Part shown: positions 8,521 through 17,004 of the stretch, piece after piece | Layout: each line of letters opens with the position of its first letter | How positions within the stretch are numbered: the stretch's first letter is position 1 | From: Todiramphus chloris collaris | Lineage: Eukaryota > Chordata > Aves > Coraciiformes > Alcedinidae | Length of the DNA stretch: 64,000 bases | Reading direction: 5' to 3' | Assembly (NCBI GenBank): GCA_025345505.1 | Contig: JANVCC010009742.1 | Location: 498,907 to 562,906 of the forward strand | Made by a program: the position numbers and the translations under genes | The notes under the pieces: model-generated | What the model was told of the DNA's origin: nothing | Database searches by the model: none | Seen by the model: the letters and a program-made list of their open reading frames with translations, nothing else

Positions 8521-9150
8521 ATGAAAGAGCAATCCGCCCGCGGCCGTCCGCGCCAATACGATGCCAAGGCTGCGCTCGGTGCCGCACTCCTCGAATTCCG
8601 GCGTCGCGGCTACACCGCCACATCGCTCGACCACCTGTCGGAGGCGACGAAAATGGCACGGCCGAGCCTTTATGCCGCCTTTGGCAACAAGCGCGCGATC
8701 TACCTGCAGGCCGTCGCCCATTACGCCGAGGACAGTGCCGAGCGCTGGAACCGCGCCCTCTTCGGCGAACCCTCGCTGGCAAAGGCGCTCAATGACTATT
8801 TTTTGATGATTGTTGCCATCTATTCGGAAGGGGATGACCGCCCGCTCGGCTGCCCCGTGCTCAGCGTCATCACCGGCGAGGCGACAGCCGACCCATTGAT
8901 CGGCGCCGAACTGTTTGCCGCTCTCGGACGCACGGACGCGCGCTTCCGCGAGCGGATCGCGGCGGCGCGCGATGACGCCCAACTGCCGCCCGCGACCGAC
9001 ATCGATGCGGTCGCCGACTTGCTTGCCGCCCTGCAGCACAGCCTTGCGCAGCGCGCCCGCGCCGGGACGGCCCGGGCCGACCTTGAGCGCATCGCGCGCA
9101 ACAGCATTGCGCTGATCCTCAAGGCCGCAGGCGCGACCACCGCGCCGTAG
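8521..9150 (+). CDS. TetR/AcrR family transcriptional regulator
   Basis: This is a 209-residue repressor-type protein. The N-terminal helix-turn-helix lies at about residues 12-58 and ends in the family hallmark RPSLYAAFGNKRAIY. The C-terminal ligand-binding half contains a GCPVLSVITGEA segment typical of TetR_C regulators. It is transcribed away from the GAPDH gene with a shared 132-bp control region, so that gene is the first candidate target. The region contains an A5T5 palindrome near 8479-8488 but no convincing long operator. The start at 8521 is chosen because translation upstream would run through promoter DNA. Confidence 0.85.
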   Translation: MKEQSARGRPRQYDAKAALGAALLEFRRRGYTATSLDHLSEATKMARPSLYAAFGNKRAIYLQAVAHYAEDSAERWNRALFGEPSLAKALNDYFLMIVAIYSEGDDRPLGCPVLSVITGEATADPLIGAELFAALGRTDARFRERIAAARDDAQLPPATDIDAVADLLAALQHSLAQRARAGTARADLERIARNSIALILKAAGATTAP

Positions 9151-9181
9151 GCACCATGGCGGGTCTATGCGCCTGAGGCGA

Positions 9182-9661
9182 TCAGGCCGATTCCTTTTCG
9201 ATGCTCATGTAATCGAGCGGCAGTTCCGTCGTGTACTTGATCTGCTCCATGGCGAAGGCCGAGGACACGTCTCGAATGTCGATCTTGGCGATCAGGCGCT
9301 TGTACACGGCATCATAGGCGGCAATATCAGGCACGACGACCCGCAAGAGATAATCGACATCGCCGCTCATGCGGTAGAACTCGACCACTTCGGGAAATTC
9401 CTGCACCACTTCGGAAAAACGCTTCAGCCATTCATTGTTGTGCGCCCCGGTGCGGATCGACACGAACACCGTGACACGCGTATTGACACGGACAGGATCA
9501 AGGATGGCAACGCGGCGCTGGATCACGCCATCCTCTTCCAGTTTCTGGATACGGCGCCAGCACGGCGTCGTCGACAACCCTACCTTCTTGGCGACATCAG
9601 CCACCGCAAGCGTTGCATCCTCCTGCAGGAGGCGAAGAATTTTTCGGTCGAGTCTGTCCAT
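9182..9661 (-). CDS. Lrp/AsnC family transcriptional regulator
   Basis: The 159-residue protein has a winged helix-turn-helix at about residues 1-50 (LDRKILRLLQEDATLAVADV, then the STTPCWRRIQKLEEDGVI recognition region) and a C-terminal RAM/AsnC ligand domain with the G-D-V-D-Y turn. The start at MDRLDRK was chosen over a longer frame because an AGGGACA ribosome site precedes it and the family normally starts there. It is probably an amino-acid-responsive regulator. The AT-rich stretch at 9713-9771 upstream likely holds its promoter. No divergent target gene is adjacent. Confidence 0.88.
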   Translation of the reverse strand: MDRLDRKILRLLQEDATLAVADVAKKVGLSTTPCWRRIQKLEEDGVIQRRVAILDPVRVNTRVTVFVSIRTGAHNNEWLKRFSEVVQEFPEVVEFYRMSGDVDYLLRVVVPDIAAYDAVYKRLIAKIDIRDVSSAFAMEQIKYTTELPLDYMSIEKESA

Positions 9662-9771
9662 GATCTCTTGTCCCTTTGGAATGGGATACTTTATGGTCCG
9701 TAATTCCCCCACCGTACAAGAAAAATATTCTAAACTTTATAAATCTGAAAAAAATTTCATCCGTAAACCGG

Positions 9772-10392
9772 TCAAATTAGAATCCTGACCTTCTGCCGGA
9801 GCACAGGGAGAACGTTCTGCTCGAACCATGGATTTCGGCGCAGCCAGCCGCTGTTGCGCCAGGACGGGTGCGGCAGGGGCAGAATCGAGGGTCCGGACGC
9901 CGCATCGAAATAATCCCGCCAGTGAAAGACCGTATCGGTCATGCTGGCACGGCGGCGCTTTCCCAGATGGTAGGCCTGCGCATACTGGCCGATTGTCAGG
10001 ATAAGCTCGACTTGGCGCATGGCGGCGAAAACCTGATCGTGCCAGATGTGACGGCACTCCTTGCGCGGCGGCAGATCGCCGCCATGCGCATCATAGCCGG
10101 GGAAACAGAATCCCATCGGCACGATGGCAAATTTGTCCGGATCGTAAAATGCTGTGCGATCAACCCCGAGCCAGTCGCGCAACCTATCGCCCGAAGGATC
10201 GTTGAACGGCAGGCCACTGTTGTGAACGCGGATACCGGGCGCCTGCCCGCAGATGACGATGCGCGCGGTCTGCGACAGCACGCAGACCGGATTGGGCTCA
10301 TGCGGCAAAGGCGGCAGATAATGCGGCGCATCCCGGCACAGGCGGCATGCCTTGATCTGCGCGGCCAGGACCTCAAGCGCCGGGGCTGGCAT
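9772..10392 (-). CDS. Uracil-DNA glycosylase family protein (Fe-S type)
   Basis: A 206-residue member of the UDG superfamily, which removes uracil or related damaged bases from DNA. Four cysteines, C16-x2-C19 and C96-x16-C113, match the spacing of 4Fe-4S ligands in family 4/5 enzymes. The active-site loop reads GQAPGIRVHNSG instead of the commoner GEAPGxxED, and the C-terminal motif HPSWRN is present. It may therefore be a divergent subfamily. The start codon at 10392 lies 10 nt after the GST stop, downstream of a GAGGCG ribosome site. It is the last gene of a three-gene minus-strand set. Confidence 0.82.
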   Translation of the reverse strand: MPAPALEVLAAQIKACRLCRDAPHYLPPLPHEPNPVCVLSQTARIVICGQAPGIRVHNSGLPFNDPSGDRLRDWLGVDRTAFYDPDKFAIVPMGFCFPGYDAHGGDLPPRKECRHIWHDQVFAAMRQVELILTIGQYAQAYHLGKRRRASMTDTVFHWRDYFDAASGPSILPLPHPSWRNSGWLRRNPWFEQNVLPVLRQKVRILI

Positions 10393-10402
10393 GGTCAGCG
10401 CC

Positions 10403-11014
10403 TCATGCCTTGGCACTCGGGCGGCTTGCAACGGCATCGTACCAGCGCTTCACATGCGTGACATGGCCGGGCATCTCGATCCGGGCAGGCTTGAAGAAGT
10501 CGATGGCCACAAGCCCGGTAATATCGGCGATGGAATAGTCGTCGCCCGCGATGAAGGCGTTGGTTGCAAGCTGCGCGTCGAGAATATCCAGGAATGCCAC
10601 GGCCTTTGGCTTGTTTGCCTCGCCCCATGCGGGAATTTGCGGCACCTCCCATTCGATCATCGCCGGGTGGATATGACGGAAGGCGGCGGCGACGCTGGCA
10701 AACAGGTGCAGTTCCACCCGCCGCTGCCACATTTCCACCAGCGCCTTGCCAACCGCACCCCGGCCGAACAGGGCAGGTTCGGGATAGATTTCCTCGAAAT
10801 AGCGCGAGATCGCCACGGACTCGGTGATAACAGTGCCGTCATTGAGTTCAAGCACGGGCAGGCGCTGCATGGGATTGAGCGCGGTCACTTCGGCCGAGCG
10901 ATGCCCCATCGCGCCCATGTCGACAGGCACGAGCGGCACTTCGACACCCTTCTCCGCCAAAAATATGCGCACGCGCCGCGGGTTTGGCGCCCGTCCTCCA
11001 TCATATAGCTTCAC
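10403..11014 (-). CDS. Glutathione S-transferase family protein
   Basis: This is a 203-residue GST. The N-terminal thioredoxin fold has the motif GGRAPNPRRVRIFLAEKG, the cis-proline segment NPMQRLPVLEL and the glutathione-contact segment ITESVAISRYFEE. The C-terminal helical domain ends with D-Y-S-I-A-D-I. The initiation codon is GTG, overlapping the stop of the upstream nuclease gene by GTGA, so translation is probably coupled. It differs from the GST at 3313 in sequence. Its substrate is unknown. Confidence 0.86.
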   Translation of the reverse strand: MKLYDGGRAPNPRRVRIFLAEKGVEVPLVPVDMGAMGHRSAEVTALNPMQRLPVLELNDGTVITESVAISRYFEEIYPEPALFGRGAVGKALVEMWQRRVELHLFASVAAAFRHIHPAMIEWEVPQIPAWGEANKPKAVAFLDILDAQLATNAFIAGDDYSIADITGLVAIDFFKPARIEMPGHVTHVKRWYDAVASRPSAKA

Positions 11015-11661
11015 CAGATCTCTCCCAATTTCTCACGCACCCAGTCATAGACGCCATTGACGATATCGGCCAGCCGGTTCCGCGCCTCGGGCGGTGCTTC
11101 GATGTCCTGCTGGTGCATTTTCCGCCAATCCTGCGGCCTGTCGAAAGAACTTTTCCACAGACCCTTTCGTTCCGTCCGCGCCTGCATTTCCGCGTCGCGG
11201 TAGTCGCCATAGGCGACGGCCTGCCCGGTCTCGACCATGGCGCGGTTGAGATCAGCATCGCCCGCAAAACAGGTGCCGAGATCGCGCTTGTACTTGTCCC
11301 GCCCGCTTGTCTCGCAGCGGATGGGCCGGCCACCGATCAGCCTGACCAGCGCCTGCCGCGCCTCTTGCCCGCAGGCATAGCCGCCCTGCCCTTCGCCGCA
11401 ACGCTGGGCGAGTTCCGGCGCATCGATCCCCTTGAGGCGGACATGCTGCCCCGTCACGACCACCGTATCGCCATCGATGACATAGGCCTTGCCCGTTATC
11501 TCCCGCACCTCGCGCGGCACCGACAACCGCGCCGCCAGCAGCGCAACCAGAGCGAAGAACACCAGCATCAGCAGATAGTCGGCCAGTTTCCTGGCGAGCG
11601 AACGCGGCGCCGCCGCAGGACGCCGCCAGCGCCGGCGATAACGGCCAAACCGCCCGTTCAT
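11011..11661 (-). CDS. Membrane-anchored thermonuclease (SNase-like) family protein
   Basis: The 216-residue protein has a strongly basic N-terminus, one membrane segment at about residues 25-48 and a staphylococcal-nuclease-like domain behind it. The catalytic signature VIDGDTVVV followed by VRLKGIDAPEL supplies the calcium-site aspartates, the arginine and the glutamate. DKYKRD carries the second arginine. The nuclease domain should face the periplasm. The start at 11661 is preferred over a GTG at 11697 that has no ribosome site. It overlaps the following GST gene, so nuclease, GST and glycosylase look like one transcript. Confidence 0.82.
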   Translation of the reverse strand: MNGRFGRYRRRWRRPAAAPRSLARKLADYLLMLVFFALVALLAARLSVPREVREITGKAYVIDGDTVVVTGQHVRLKGIDAPELAQRCGEGQGGYACGQEARQALVRLIGGRPIRCETSGRDKYKRDLGTCFAGDADLNRAMVETGQAVAYGDYRDAEMQARTERKGLWKSSFDRPQDWRKMHQQDIEAPPEARNRLADIVNGVYDWVREKLGEIW

Positions 11662-11795
11662 TGCGACGTACCATCCATGCCGGTTGATTCTCCCCACCGA
11701 TTGGCCAGATTTGAAAGTCTTTTAATCATTTATGAATAGGCTTGCGATGCAATGCTGCCGGAGTGCAGACAAAACGGCGATCTGGAACGGGGCGC

Positions 11796-12611
11796 ATGGC
11801 ATTACTCGACGCAATCAGTGCAGACAAAAACATTGTTGACCGGCGAAAACTGCCGCGCAACAAGGATTTGTCCGTTGTGGTTCGCCGCGCCCGCGACCGT
11901 CTGATGGAACATGCCGGCATCAGGCACTTCGAACGCGAACTGCTGTTCATGCACACCCGCGCGCTGATCGTCAACGCGGCAATGCTGCCGCTGTTCATCG
12001 CCCTGATCGCCGTGGCCGGCGTCCTCGCCGGATTTGGCCGGGACATGGTCGTCTGGGCCGGCATCACGATCGGCCTCTATATGGTGCTCGGCCTTCTCGC
12101 CCGCCGCCTGGAAAAAATCGGCATCACCAACGAACAGGTCAAGAACTGGCAGATCATCTATCTCGGCGGCCATTTTCTCACCAGCATGGGATGGGCGTAT
12201 TTTTCCTTTCTGAGCTGTGCCACCTGCGGCATCAGCCTGTTTCCGGTCATTCAGGCGGTTGTCCTGATCCTGGCCATGGCGATTACCGCCATCATCTGTT
12301 CGGCCCTGCGCGCGGCCATCCTCGCGGCATTCACCGTGCCGGTCATCACCTACACGATCCTCGCCACCAGCCATCTGCAGAGCCCGATACAGGCGACGAT
12401 GGTCGTCATGCTGTTTGCGGGGCTGGCCTTCTTCTATCTCGTGGCGACACGGCTCAACCGCTCGGTATCCGTCTCCCTTGCCCTGCAGGCGGAGAAGGAT
12501 GCCCTGATCGCCGAGCTGGAAACGGCCAACGCCATGTCCGACGAAGGCCGCCGCCGCGCCGAGGAAGCCAATCTTGCCAAATCCCGTTTTCTCGCCTCCA
12601 TGAGCCACGAA

Positions 12612-12642
<31 letters not shown>

Positions 12643-13319
12643 TTTCCGAAGTCATGGCCAAGGAAGTGCTCGGGCCGATACAGAACGCCACCTATCGCGA
12701 ATATGCCGGGGATATCCATACCTCCGGCGTCCACCTGCTCAACCTCATCAACGAGATCCTCGATCTGAGCCGGATCGAAGCCGGGCGCTACTCCATCAAC
12801 GAGGAGCCGCTGCTCCTGACCGACATCGCCGAAGAATGCATCCACATGATGGATCTGAAGGCCCGCAACAAGGGGATACGGCTGCTGCCCCAGTTCGAAA
12901 CCGGCATGTGGCCGATGCAGGCCGACGAGCGCTCCATACGGCAGATCGTCCTCAACCTTTTGGCCAATGCGGTGAAATTCACCCCGCAGAACGGCCGCAT
13001 CGACATCAAGGTCGGCTGGACGGCGGGCGGCGGGCAGTATGTCTCGGTGCGCGACAATGGCCCGGGCATCCCGCCGGAGGAAATCCCGGTGGTCCTGTCC
13101 GCCTTCGGTCAGGGCTCCATCGCCATCAAGAACGCCGAACAGGGCACAGGCCTTGGCCTGCCCATCGTGCAGGCCCTCGTGCACATGCATGACGGCGAGT
13201 TCCACCTCTTCTCCAAATTGCGCGAAGGCACGGAAGCGCTTGCGGTTTTCCCGCGTGCGCGGGTCCTGCAAAACATGGATTCCGCCACGAAATCCGCCGC
13301 CGCCAAAAAAGTTGCCTAG
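11796..13319 (+). CDS. Membrane sensor histidine kinase (orphan)
   Basis: This 507-residue kinase has five or six membrane helices between about residues 55 and 220, a short coiled coil at 225-262, and the transmitter core. The H-box is FLASMSHELRTPLNAILGF with phosphoacceptor His271. The N-box is NLLANAVKFTP, G1 is DNGPGIP and G2 is GTGLGLP. The architecture resembles the PleC/DivJ-type family kinases of alphaproteobacteria. No response regulator is adjacent, so it is an orphan and may feed a regulator encoded elsewhere. The ATG at 11796 follows an A-C-G-G-G-G ribosome site. The upstream TTG at 11742 is less likely. Confidence 0.88.
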
Positions 13320-13409
13320 AACACTCAGGTTCAATTTATTGTCATTTGCGCGTTATGCGGCACCCCGCCATTGCTGGCCCATTGCAACAGGTTCATATGG
13401 GGAAGCTTC

Positions 13410-13856
13410 ATGAACGCAAATGGAAACAACCGTCCTCTGATCATTCCGGCCCTTGGCGGCATCTACACCGGCCTCGCACAATTTTCGGAAACGCTGCTGC
13501 GCGTCATTGCCGGCGGTGCACTTGTCGTGCACGGCTCGGGCAAGATCGCCAATCCGTTCGGCGCCGTCGAAATGGTCGAGGGTCTGGGCTTTTATCCCGG
13601 CGTGTTCTGGTCGCCGCTGCTGGCGGCAACGGAGTTTTTCGGCGGCATCCTGCTGGCGCTCGGCTTCCTGACGCGCCCTGCGGCCTTTGCCACCACCATC
13701 GTGCTGGCCGTGACAATCTATTTCCACTGGATCGCGCAGGGTCAGGGCTGGGCGGGTTCGGAAAAATCCATCCTGTGGGCGGCGATCCTGTTCTTCTTTG
13801 TCATCCGCGGCGCCAGCAATCATTCGGTCGACGCAAAAATCGGCAAGGAATTCTAG
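13410..13856 (+). CDS. DoxX family membrane protein
   Basis: A 148-residue protein with four membrane helices. The first helix region (ETLLRVIAGGALVVHGSGKI) and the ATEFFGGILLALGFLTRPAA segment are diagnostic of DoxX/DoxD-like proteins, which are membrane proteins of poorly defined redox-related function. The ATG at 13410 has a strong GGGGAAG ribosome site 5 nt upstream, which decides against a start at 13371. It is monocistronic, between the kinase and a convergent membrane protein gene. Confidence 0.85.
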   Translation: MNANGNNRPLIIPALGGIYTGLAQFSETLLRVIAGGALVVHGSGKIANPFGAVEMVEGLGFYPGVFWSPLLAATEFFGGILLALGFLTRPAAFATTIVLAVTIYFHWIAQGQGWAGSEKSILWAAILFFFVIRGASNHSVDAKIGKEF

Positions 13857-13866
13857 CCAGCAGTGC

Positions 13867-13897
13867 ACCGCCGGCATGCGCCCCGCGTGCCGGCGGT
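13867..13897. terminator. Bidirectional 13-bp hairpin between convergent genes
   Basis: Bases 13867-13879 pair with 13885-13897 with one T-G wobble and a 5-nt loop. The hairpin is very GC-rich. It lies between the stop codons of the DoxX gene and the minus-strand membrane protein gene. No T-run is present on either strand. Confidence 0.55.
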
Positions 13898-13911
13898 ATC
13901 ACTCCGTCCGC

Positions 13912-14265
13912 TCAGGCGGCAAATCGGGCAATCACCATGCAGACGGCGGTGACCGCCAGCAGACCGGCTGCGATGCGGTGGGATATCTCCGGTTTTTTCC
14001 GCAACGCACCCTGCACCCCCGCTGCGGCGATGGCGGTGAGGATGCCGATCCCGAGAACCGTCTCGGAGCCTGACAGCCAGCTGCCGTGGTAAAGCCCCAT
14101 CAGCGTGGCACCGCTCAAAAAGGCCACGGTCGCCGCCCCCATTTGCGGCCGGAAGAACTGCTGGCTTCCCGCACCGCCCGTACGGGCAAGCGTAAACGTC
14201 GATCCCGCCCAAAAGATTGATGACAGGACGTGAATGGCGAGCAAAATCATCAGAAAGACTGGCAT
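13912..14265 (-). CDS. Small four-helix membrane protein of unknown function
   Basis: The 117-residue product has four predicted membrane helices and no recognised catalytic motif. It begins PVFLMILLAIHVLSSIFWAG. A histidine and an aromatic residue in helix 1 recall small heme- or copper-associated membrane families, but that is only a resemblance. The ATG at 14265 follows an excellent AGGGAGG ribosome site. The gene is divergent from a MarR-family regulator and shares a 96-bp control region containing two palindromes. It is therefore a likely target of that regulator. Confidence 0.7.
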   Translation of the reverse strand: MPVFLMILLAIHVLSSIFWAGSTFTLARTGGAGSQQFFRPQMGAATVAFLSGATLMGLYHGSWLSGSETVLGIGILTAIAAAGVQGALRKKPEISHRIAAGLLAVTAVCMVIARFAA

Positions 14266-14307
14266 GATGAACCTCCCTGTTGGCGTATTGACGCGAATTG
14301 GTATGTT

Positions 14308-14340
14308 GATCGATACGATCGAATAATACATAGATATCTA
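14308..14340. promoter_or_regulatory. Two palindromes in the divergent MarR/membrane-protein promoter region
   Basis: GATCG-ATA-CGATC lies at 14308-14320 and the perfect palindrome TAGATATCTA at 14331-14340. Both lie in the 96-bp region between the divergent start codons. MarR proteins bind short palindromes in such places, so they are candidate operators. Binding itself is inferred. Confidence 0.45.
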
Positions 14341-14361
14341 ACCGTTCGATGTCAAAGGAAT

Positions 14362-14799
14362 ATGATGGAACCCGTACACCCACCCATCGGATTGCTGCTC
14401 GCACGCTCGGCCAAAGCTGTCAGCCGTGCCTTCGATGATGCCCTGGCCGCCGAAGGCGGCTCCGTATCGGTCTGGCTCATCCTGCTGGCGCTGATGCGCG
14501 GCGGCCACCGGATACAATCGGAACTGGCCGATGAGGTGGGCATCCAGGGCCCGACCCTGACGCATCACTTGAATGGCATGGAGGATGCAGGTCTTTTGCT
14601 GCGCAAAAGGGAACCGGACAACCGGCGTATCCACCGGATCGAGCTGACCGATGGCGGGCGCGCAATGTTTCATCGCCTGCGGCGTGTCGCCATGGCCTAC
14701 GACGCGCGATTGCGCTCCGGCTTTACGGAAGCGGAGCTGGACATGGTGCGGGATTTGCTGGAGCGGCTGGCCGGCAACGCCAATCCAGCCCCCGGATGA
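14362..14799 (+). CDS. MarR family transcriptional regulator
   Basis: The 145-residue protein has a winged helix-turn-helix at about residues 38-100: QSELADEVGIQGPTLTHHLN is the recognition helix, followed by the wing KREPDNRRIHRIELT. The D-x-R-x(3)-R pattern in the wing (DNRRIHR) is characteristic of MarR proteins. Flanking helices form the dimer interface. AAAGGA precedes ATG codons at 14362 and 14365, either of which can start translation. It probably represses itself and the divergent membrane protein gene. Confidence 0.86.
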   Translation: MMEPVHPPIGLLLARSAKAVSRAFDDALAAEGGSVSVWLILLALMRGGHRIQSELADEVGIQGPTLTHHLNGMEDAGLLLRKREPDNRRIHRIELTDGGRAMFHRLRRVAMAYDARLRSGFTEAELDMVRDLLERLAGNANPAPG

Positions 14800-14813
14800 T
14801 TGGCCGGGGGCTG
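14786..14813. terminator. 10-bp GC hairpin at the MarR/cobT convergent junction
   Basis: Bases 14786-14795 and 14804-14813 are perfect reverse complements with an 8-nt loop. The hairpin overlaps the end of the MarR coding sequence and precedes the convergent cobT stop. Confidence 0.55.
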
Positions 14814-14825
14814 CTGCGCAAAATC

Positions 14826-15842
14826 TCAGTCCCGGTTGCTGACGCCTGCCTGGTCGAATGTCGCCATGCCGCTGTGGCAGAGCGCTGCCGCCTTGACGAT
14901 ACCGGCGGCGAGCGCCGCACCTGTGCCCTCGCCCAGCCGCATGCCAAGGTCAAGCAATGGCTTCTTGCCCAGCTTTTCCAGAACCTTGCGGTGGCCGGGT
15001 TCTGCCGAGACATGGCCGAACAGGCAATGATCGATGGCTTCCGGGTTGGCCGCATGCAGGATCGCGGCGGCCGAGGTGGCGACATAGCCGTCGATGATGA
15101 CGGGAATGCGTTCAACGCGGGTCGCCAGGATGGCGCCCGCCATCGCCGCGATCTCGCGCCCGCCCAGACGGCGCAATACTTCCAACGGATCTTTCAGGTG
15201 TGAGCCATGCAGCGCCACCGCCGTGCGCACTGCATCGGCCTTGCGCTTCATGCCGTCACTGGTCGCGCCCGTGCCGGGTCCGACCCATTCCTCCGCCGTT
15301 CCGCCATAGAGGGCGTGGAAAATCGCCGCCGCAATGGTGGTGTTGCCGATACCCATTTCGCCGATGCACAGAAGGTCCGTACCACCCGCGATGGATTCCA
15401 TGCCGAAAGCCATGGTGGCGGCGCAGGTCTTTTCGTCCATGGCCGCTTCTTCGGTGATATCGGCGGTGGGATATTCCAGCGCCAGATCGAAGATTTTCAG
15501 GCCGAGATCATTGGCGATGCAGATCTGGTTGATCGCCGCGCCGCCCGCCGCGAAATTTTCCACCATCTGCGCCGTCACCGATGACGGATAGGGCGAAACA
15601 CCCTTGGCGGTGACGCCGTGATTACCGGCGAAAACCGCGACCAGCGGCCGCGTCACCTGCGGACGCGAGCGGCCTGTCCAGGCGGCCAGCCACTCGACGA
15701 TCTCTTCCATGCGGCCGAGCGCGCCCGGCGGCTTCGTCAGGGTCGAATCGCGCTTGCGCACGGCGGCGACAGCGGCCTCGTCCGGTCCGGGCAGAGTTTC
15801 GATGAGAGTGCGGAAATCGTCAAATGGCAGGCCAGTGGTCAT
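14826..15842 (-). CDS. cobT: Nicotinate-nucleotide--dimethylbenzimidazole phosphoribosyltransferase
   Basis: This 338-residue enzyme makes alpha-ribazole 5'-phosphate from nicotinate mononucleotide and 5,6-dimethylbenzimidazole, the first step of the cobalamin lower-loop branch. Recognisable segments include TKPPGALGRMEEI near residue 37, FAGNHGVTAKGVSPYP near 90, GEMGIGNTTIAAAI near 165 and the C-terminal LRLGEGTGAALA-type loop with the catalytic glutamate. (The gene is called cobU in Pseudomonas denitrificans nomenclature.) AAGGAAC precedes the ATG. It is divergent from cobS across 136 bp. No cobalamin riboswitch was found there. Confidence 0.93.
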   Translation of the reverse strand: MTTGLPFDDFRTLIETLPGPDEAAVAAVRKRDSTLTKPPGALGRMEEIVEWLAAWTGRSRPQVTRPLVAVFAGNHGVTAKGVSPYPSSVTAQMVENFAAGGAAINQICIANDLGLKIFDLALEYPTADITEEAAMDEKTCAATMAFGMESIAGGTDLLCIGEMGIGNTTIAAAIFHALYGGTAEEWVGPGTGATSDGMKRKADAVRTAVALHGSHLKDPLEVLRRLGGREIAAMAGAILATRVERIPVIIDGYVATSAAAILHAANPEAIDHCLFGHVSAEPGHRKVLEKLGKKPLLDLGMRLGEGTGAALAAGIVKAAALCHSGMATFDQAGVSNRD

Positions 15843-15978
15843 GATGTTCCTTGAACCAAGTCTTCATGGCAAATTATCGATGCACGTCCTATAAGCTTTG
15901 GCAGACAAAACGCAAAGGCCATCGGGCGGCATTGAATGTCGCGCCCCGGCCGCCGGCTTTGCTGAACGGGAACAGGTC

Positions 15979-16752
15979 ATGGAACTGCTGAAGGAAACGA
16001 TGCGCGCGCTGGCCTTTCTGTCGCGCTGGCCGGTATCGCCGCAATGGTTCGAGGATTATCAGGGCTCGCTGCACGACACGGTGCGCGGCTTTCCGCTCGC
16101 AGGTATCCTGATCGCCGTGCCCGCCGCGGTGGTCATCCTTGTCGGACACACCCTCGACCTGCCGGAATTCGTGACCGCGCTGCTGCTGGTCACCACCTCG
16201 ATCATTGTCACCGGCGCCCTGCACGAGGATGGCCTTGCCGACGCTGCCGACGGCTTCTACGGCGGGAAAACCAGCGCGCGGCGGCTTGAGATCATGAAGG
16301 ATTCGGCTATCGGCTCCTACGGAACGCTGGCGCTGATCCTCTCCGTGCTGCTGCGCATTGCGTTCTACATGGACATTCTCAGCGATCTCAGCCCCATTGC
16401 CTCCATCGCCGTTCTCGTGGCGACGGAGGCGGCAAGCCGGGCCATCCTGGTTAAATTCTGGCAGATGCTCCCCTCCGCCCGCTCCGGCGGCGTTGCCGAC
16501 AGCGCGGGTACGCCGACGGAAGACGCCGCCAATTTCAGCCTGATCATCGGCGCGGTCATCCTCGTGATCGGCTATGGCGCAGCCGGGGGACCTTTTGCCG
16601 TGATCGTACCCGCCTGTCTCGCTGGATTGGTGTTTTATGGCTTTGCAGCCCTCTGCCGCGACAAAATCGGCGGGCAGACCGGCGATACTTTGGGGGCCAT
16701 GCAGCAACTGGCAACGATTTCGCTTTTGCTCGGGCTTGTGATTGCGGTCTAA
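15979..16752 (+). CDS. cobS: Adenosylcobinamide-GDP ribazoletransferase (cobalamin synthase)
   Basis: A 257-residue polytopic membrane enzyme that joins adenosylcobinamide-GDP to alpha-ribazole (phosphate) to form the lower ligand of cobalamin. The conserved acidic loop HEDGLADAADGFYGG at about residues 82-97 is the metal-binding active site, followed by R-R-L-E-I-M-K-D-S. Six or seven hydrophobic segments follow. The start at 15979 gives the usual N-terminus, and an upstream in-frame start at 15898 would add an atypical polar extension. It acts in the same pathway as the divergent cobT. Confidence 0.9.
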   Translation: MELLKETMRALAFLSRWPVSPQWFEDYQGSLHDTVRGFPLAGILIAVPAAVVILVGHTLDLPEFVTALLLVTTSIIVTGALHEDGLADAADGFYGGKTSARRLEIMKDSAIGSYGTLALILSVLLRIAFYMDILSDLSPIASIAVLVATEAASRAILVKFWQMLPSARSGGVADSAGTPTEDAANFSLIIGAVILVIGYGAAGGPFAVIVPACLAGLVFYGFAALCRDKIGGQTGDTLGAMQQLATISLLLGLVIAV

Positions 16753-16770
16753 CTGTACCAAATCTGGGAT

Positions 16771-17004
16771 ATGAGCACCATCGAGTCACCCTGCATCCTC
16801 GTCTGCGCCATCGATATGAAGACCGGCTATTGCTTCGGCTGCGGGCGCACGCGCGAGGAAATCGGTGCCTGGCTGACGATGACGCCGGACAATCGCCGGA
16901 CGATCATGGCTGGCCTTGCCGCCCGTCTCGACGTCATCGAACGCCGCCCGCGCCGCGAAACCCGGCGCACCCGCATGGCCCGCGAGAAGGAACAGGAGAT
17001 CTGA
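16771..17004 (+). CDS. DUF1289 domain protein
   Basis: The 77-residue protein carries the DUF1289 pattern: SPCILVCAIDMKTGYCFGCG gives four cysteines (C-x3-C and C-x2-C) and is followed by R-T-R-E-E-I-G-A-W. The cysteines suggest a bound metal or Fe-S cluster, but the function is unknown. The C-terminal 25 residues are highly basic. Its stop overlaps the protease start as TGATG. It follows cobS by 18 bp, so cobS, this gene and the protease could share a transcript. Confidence 0.85.
   Translation: MSTIESPCILVCAIDMKTGYCFGCGRTREEIGAWLTMTPDNRRTIMAGLAARLDVIERRPRRETRRTRMAREKEQEI

Noticed and set aside
11802..13334. 510-codon open frame antisense to the histidine kinase gene
   Set aside because: It is the antisense image of a gene with all kinase boxes intact.
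15843..15978. Cobalamin riboswitch between cobT and cobS
   Set aside because: I looked for the B12 box and the flanking conserved helices and saw neither. The region upstream of cobA/cbiD (62131-62240) also lacks them.
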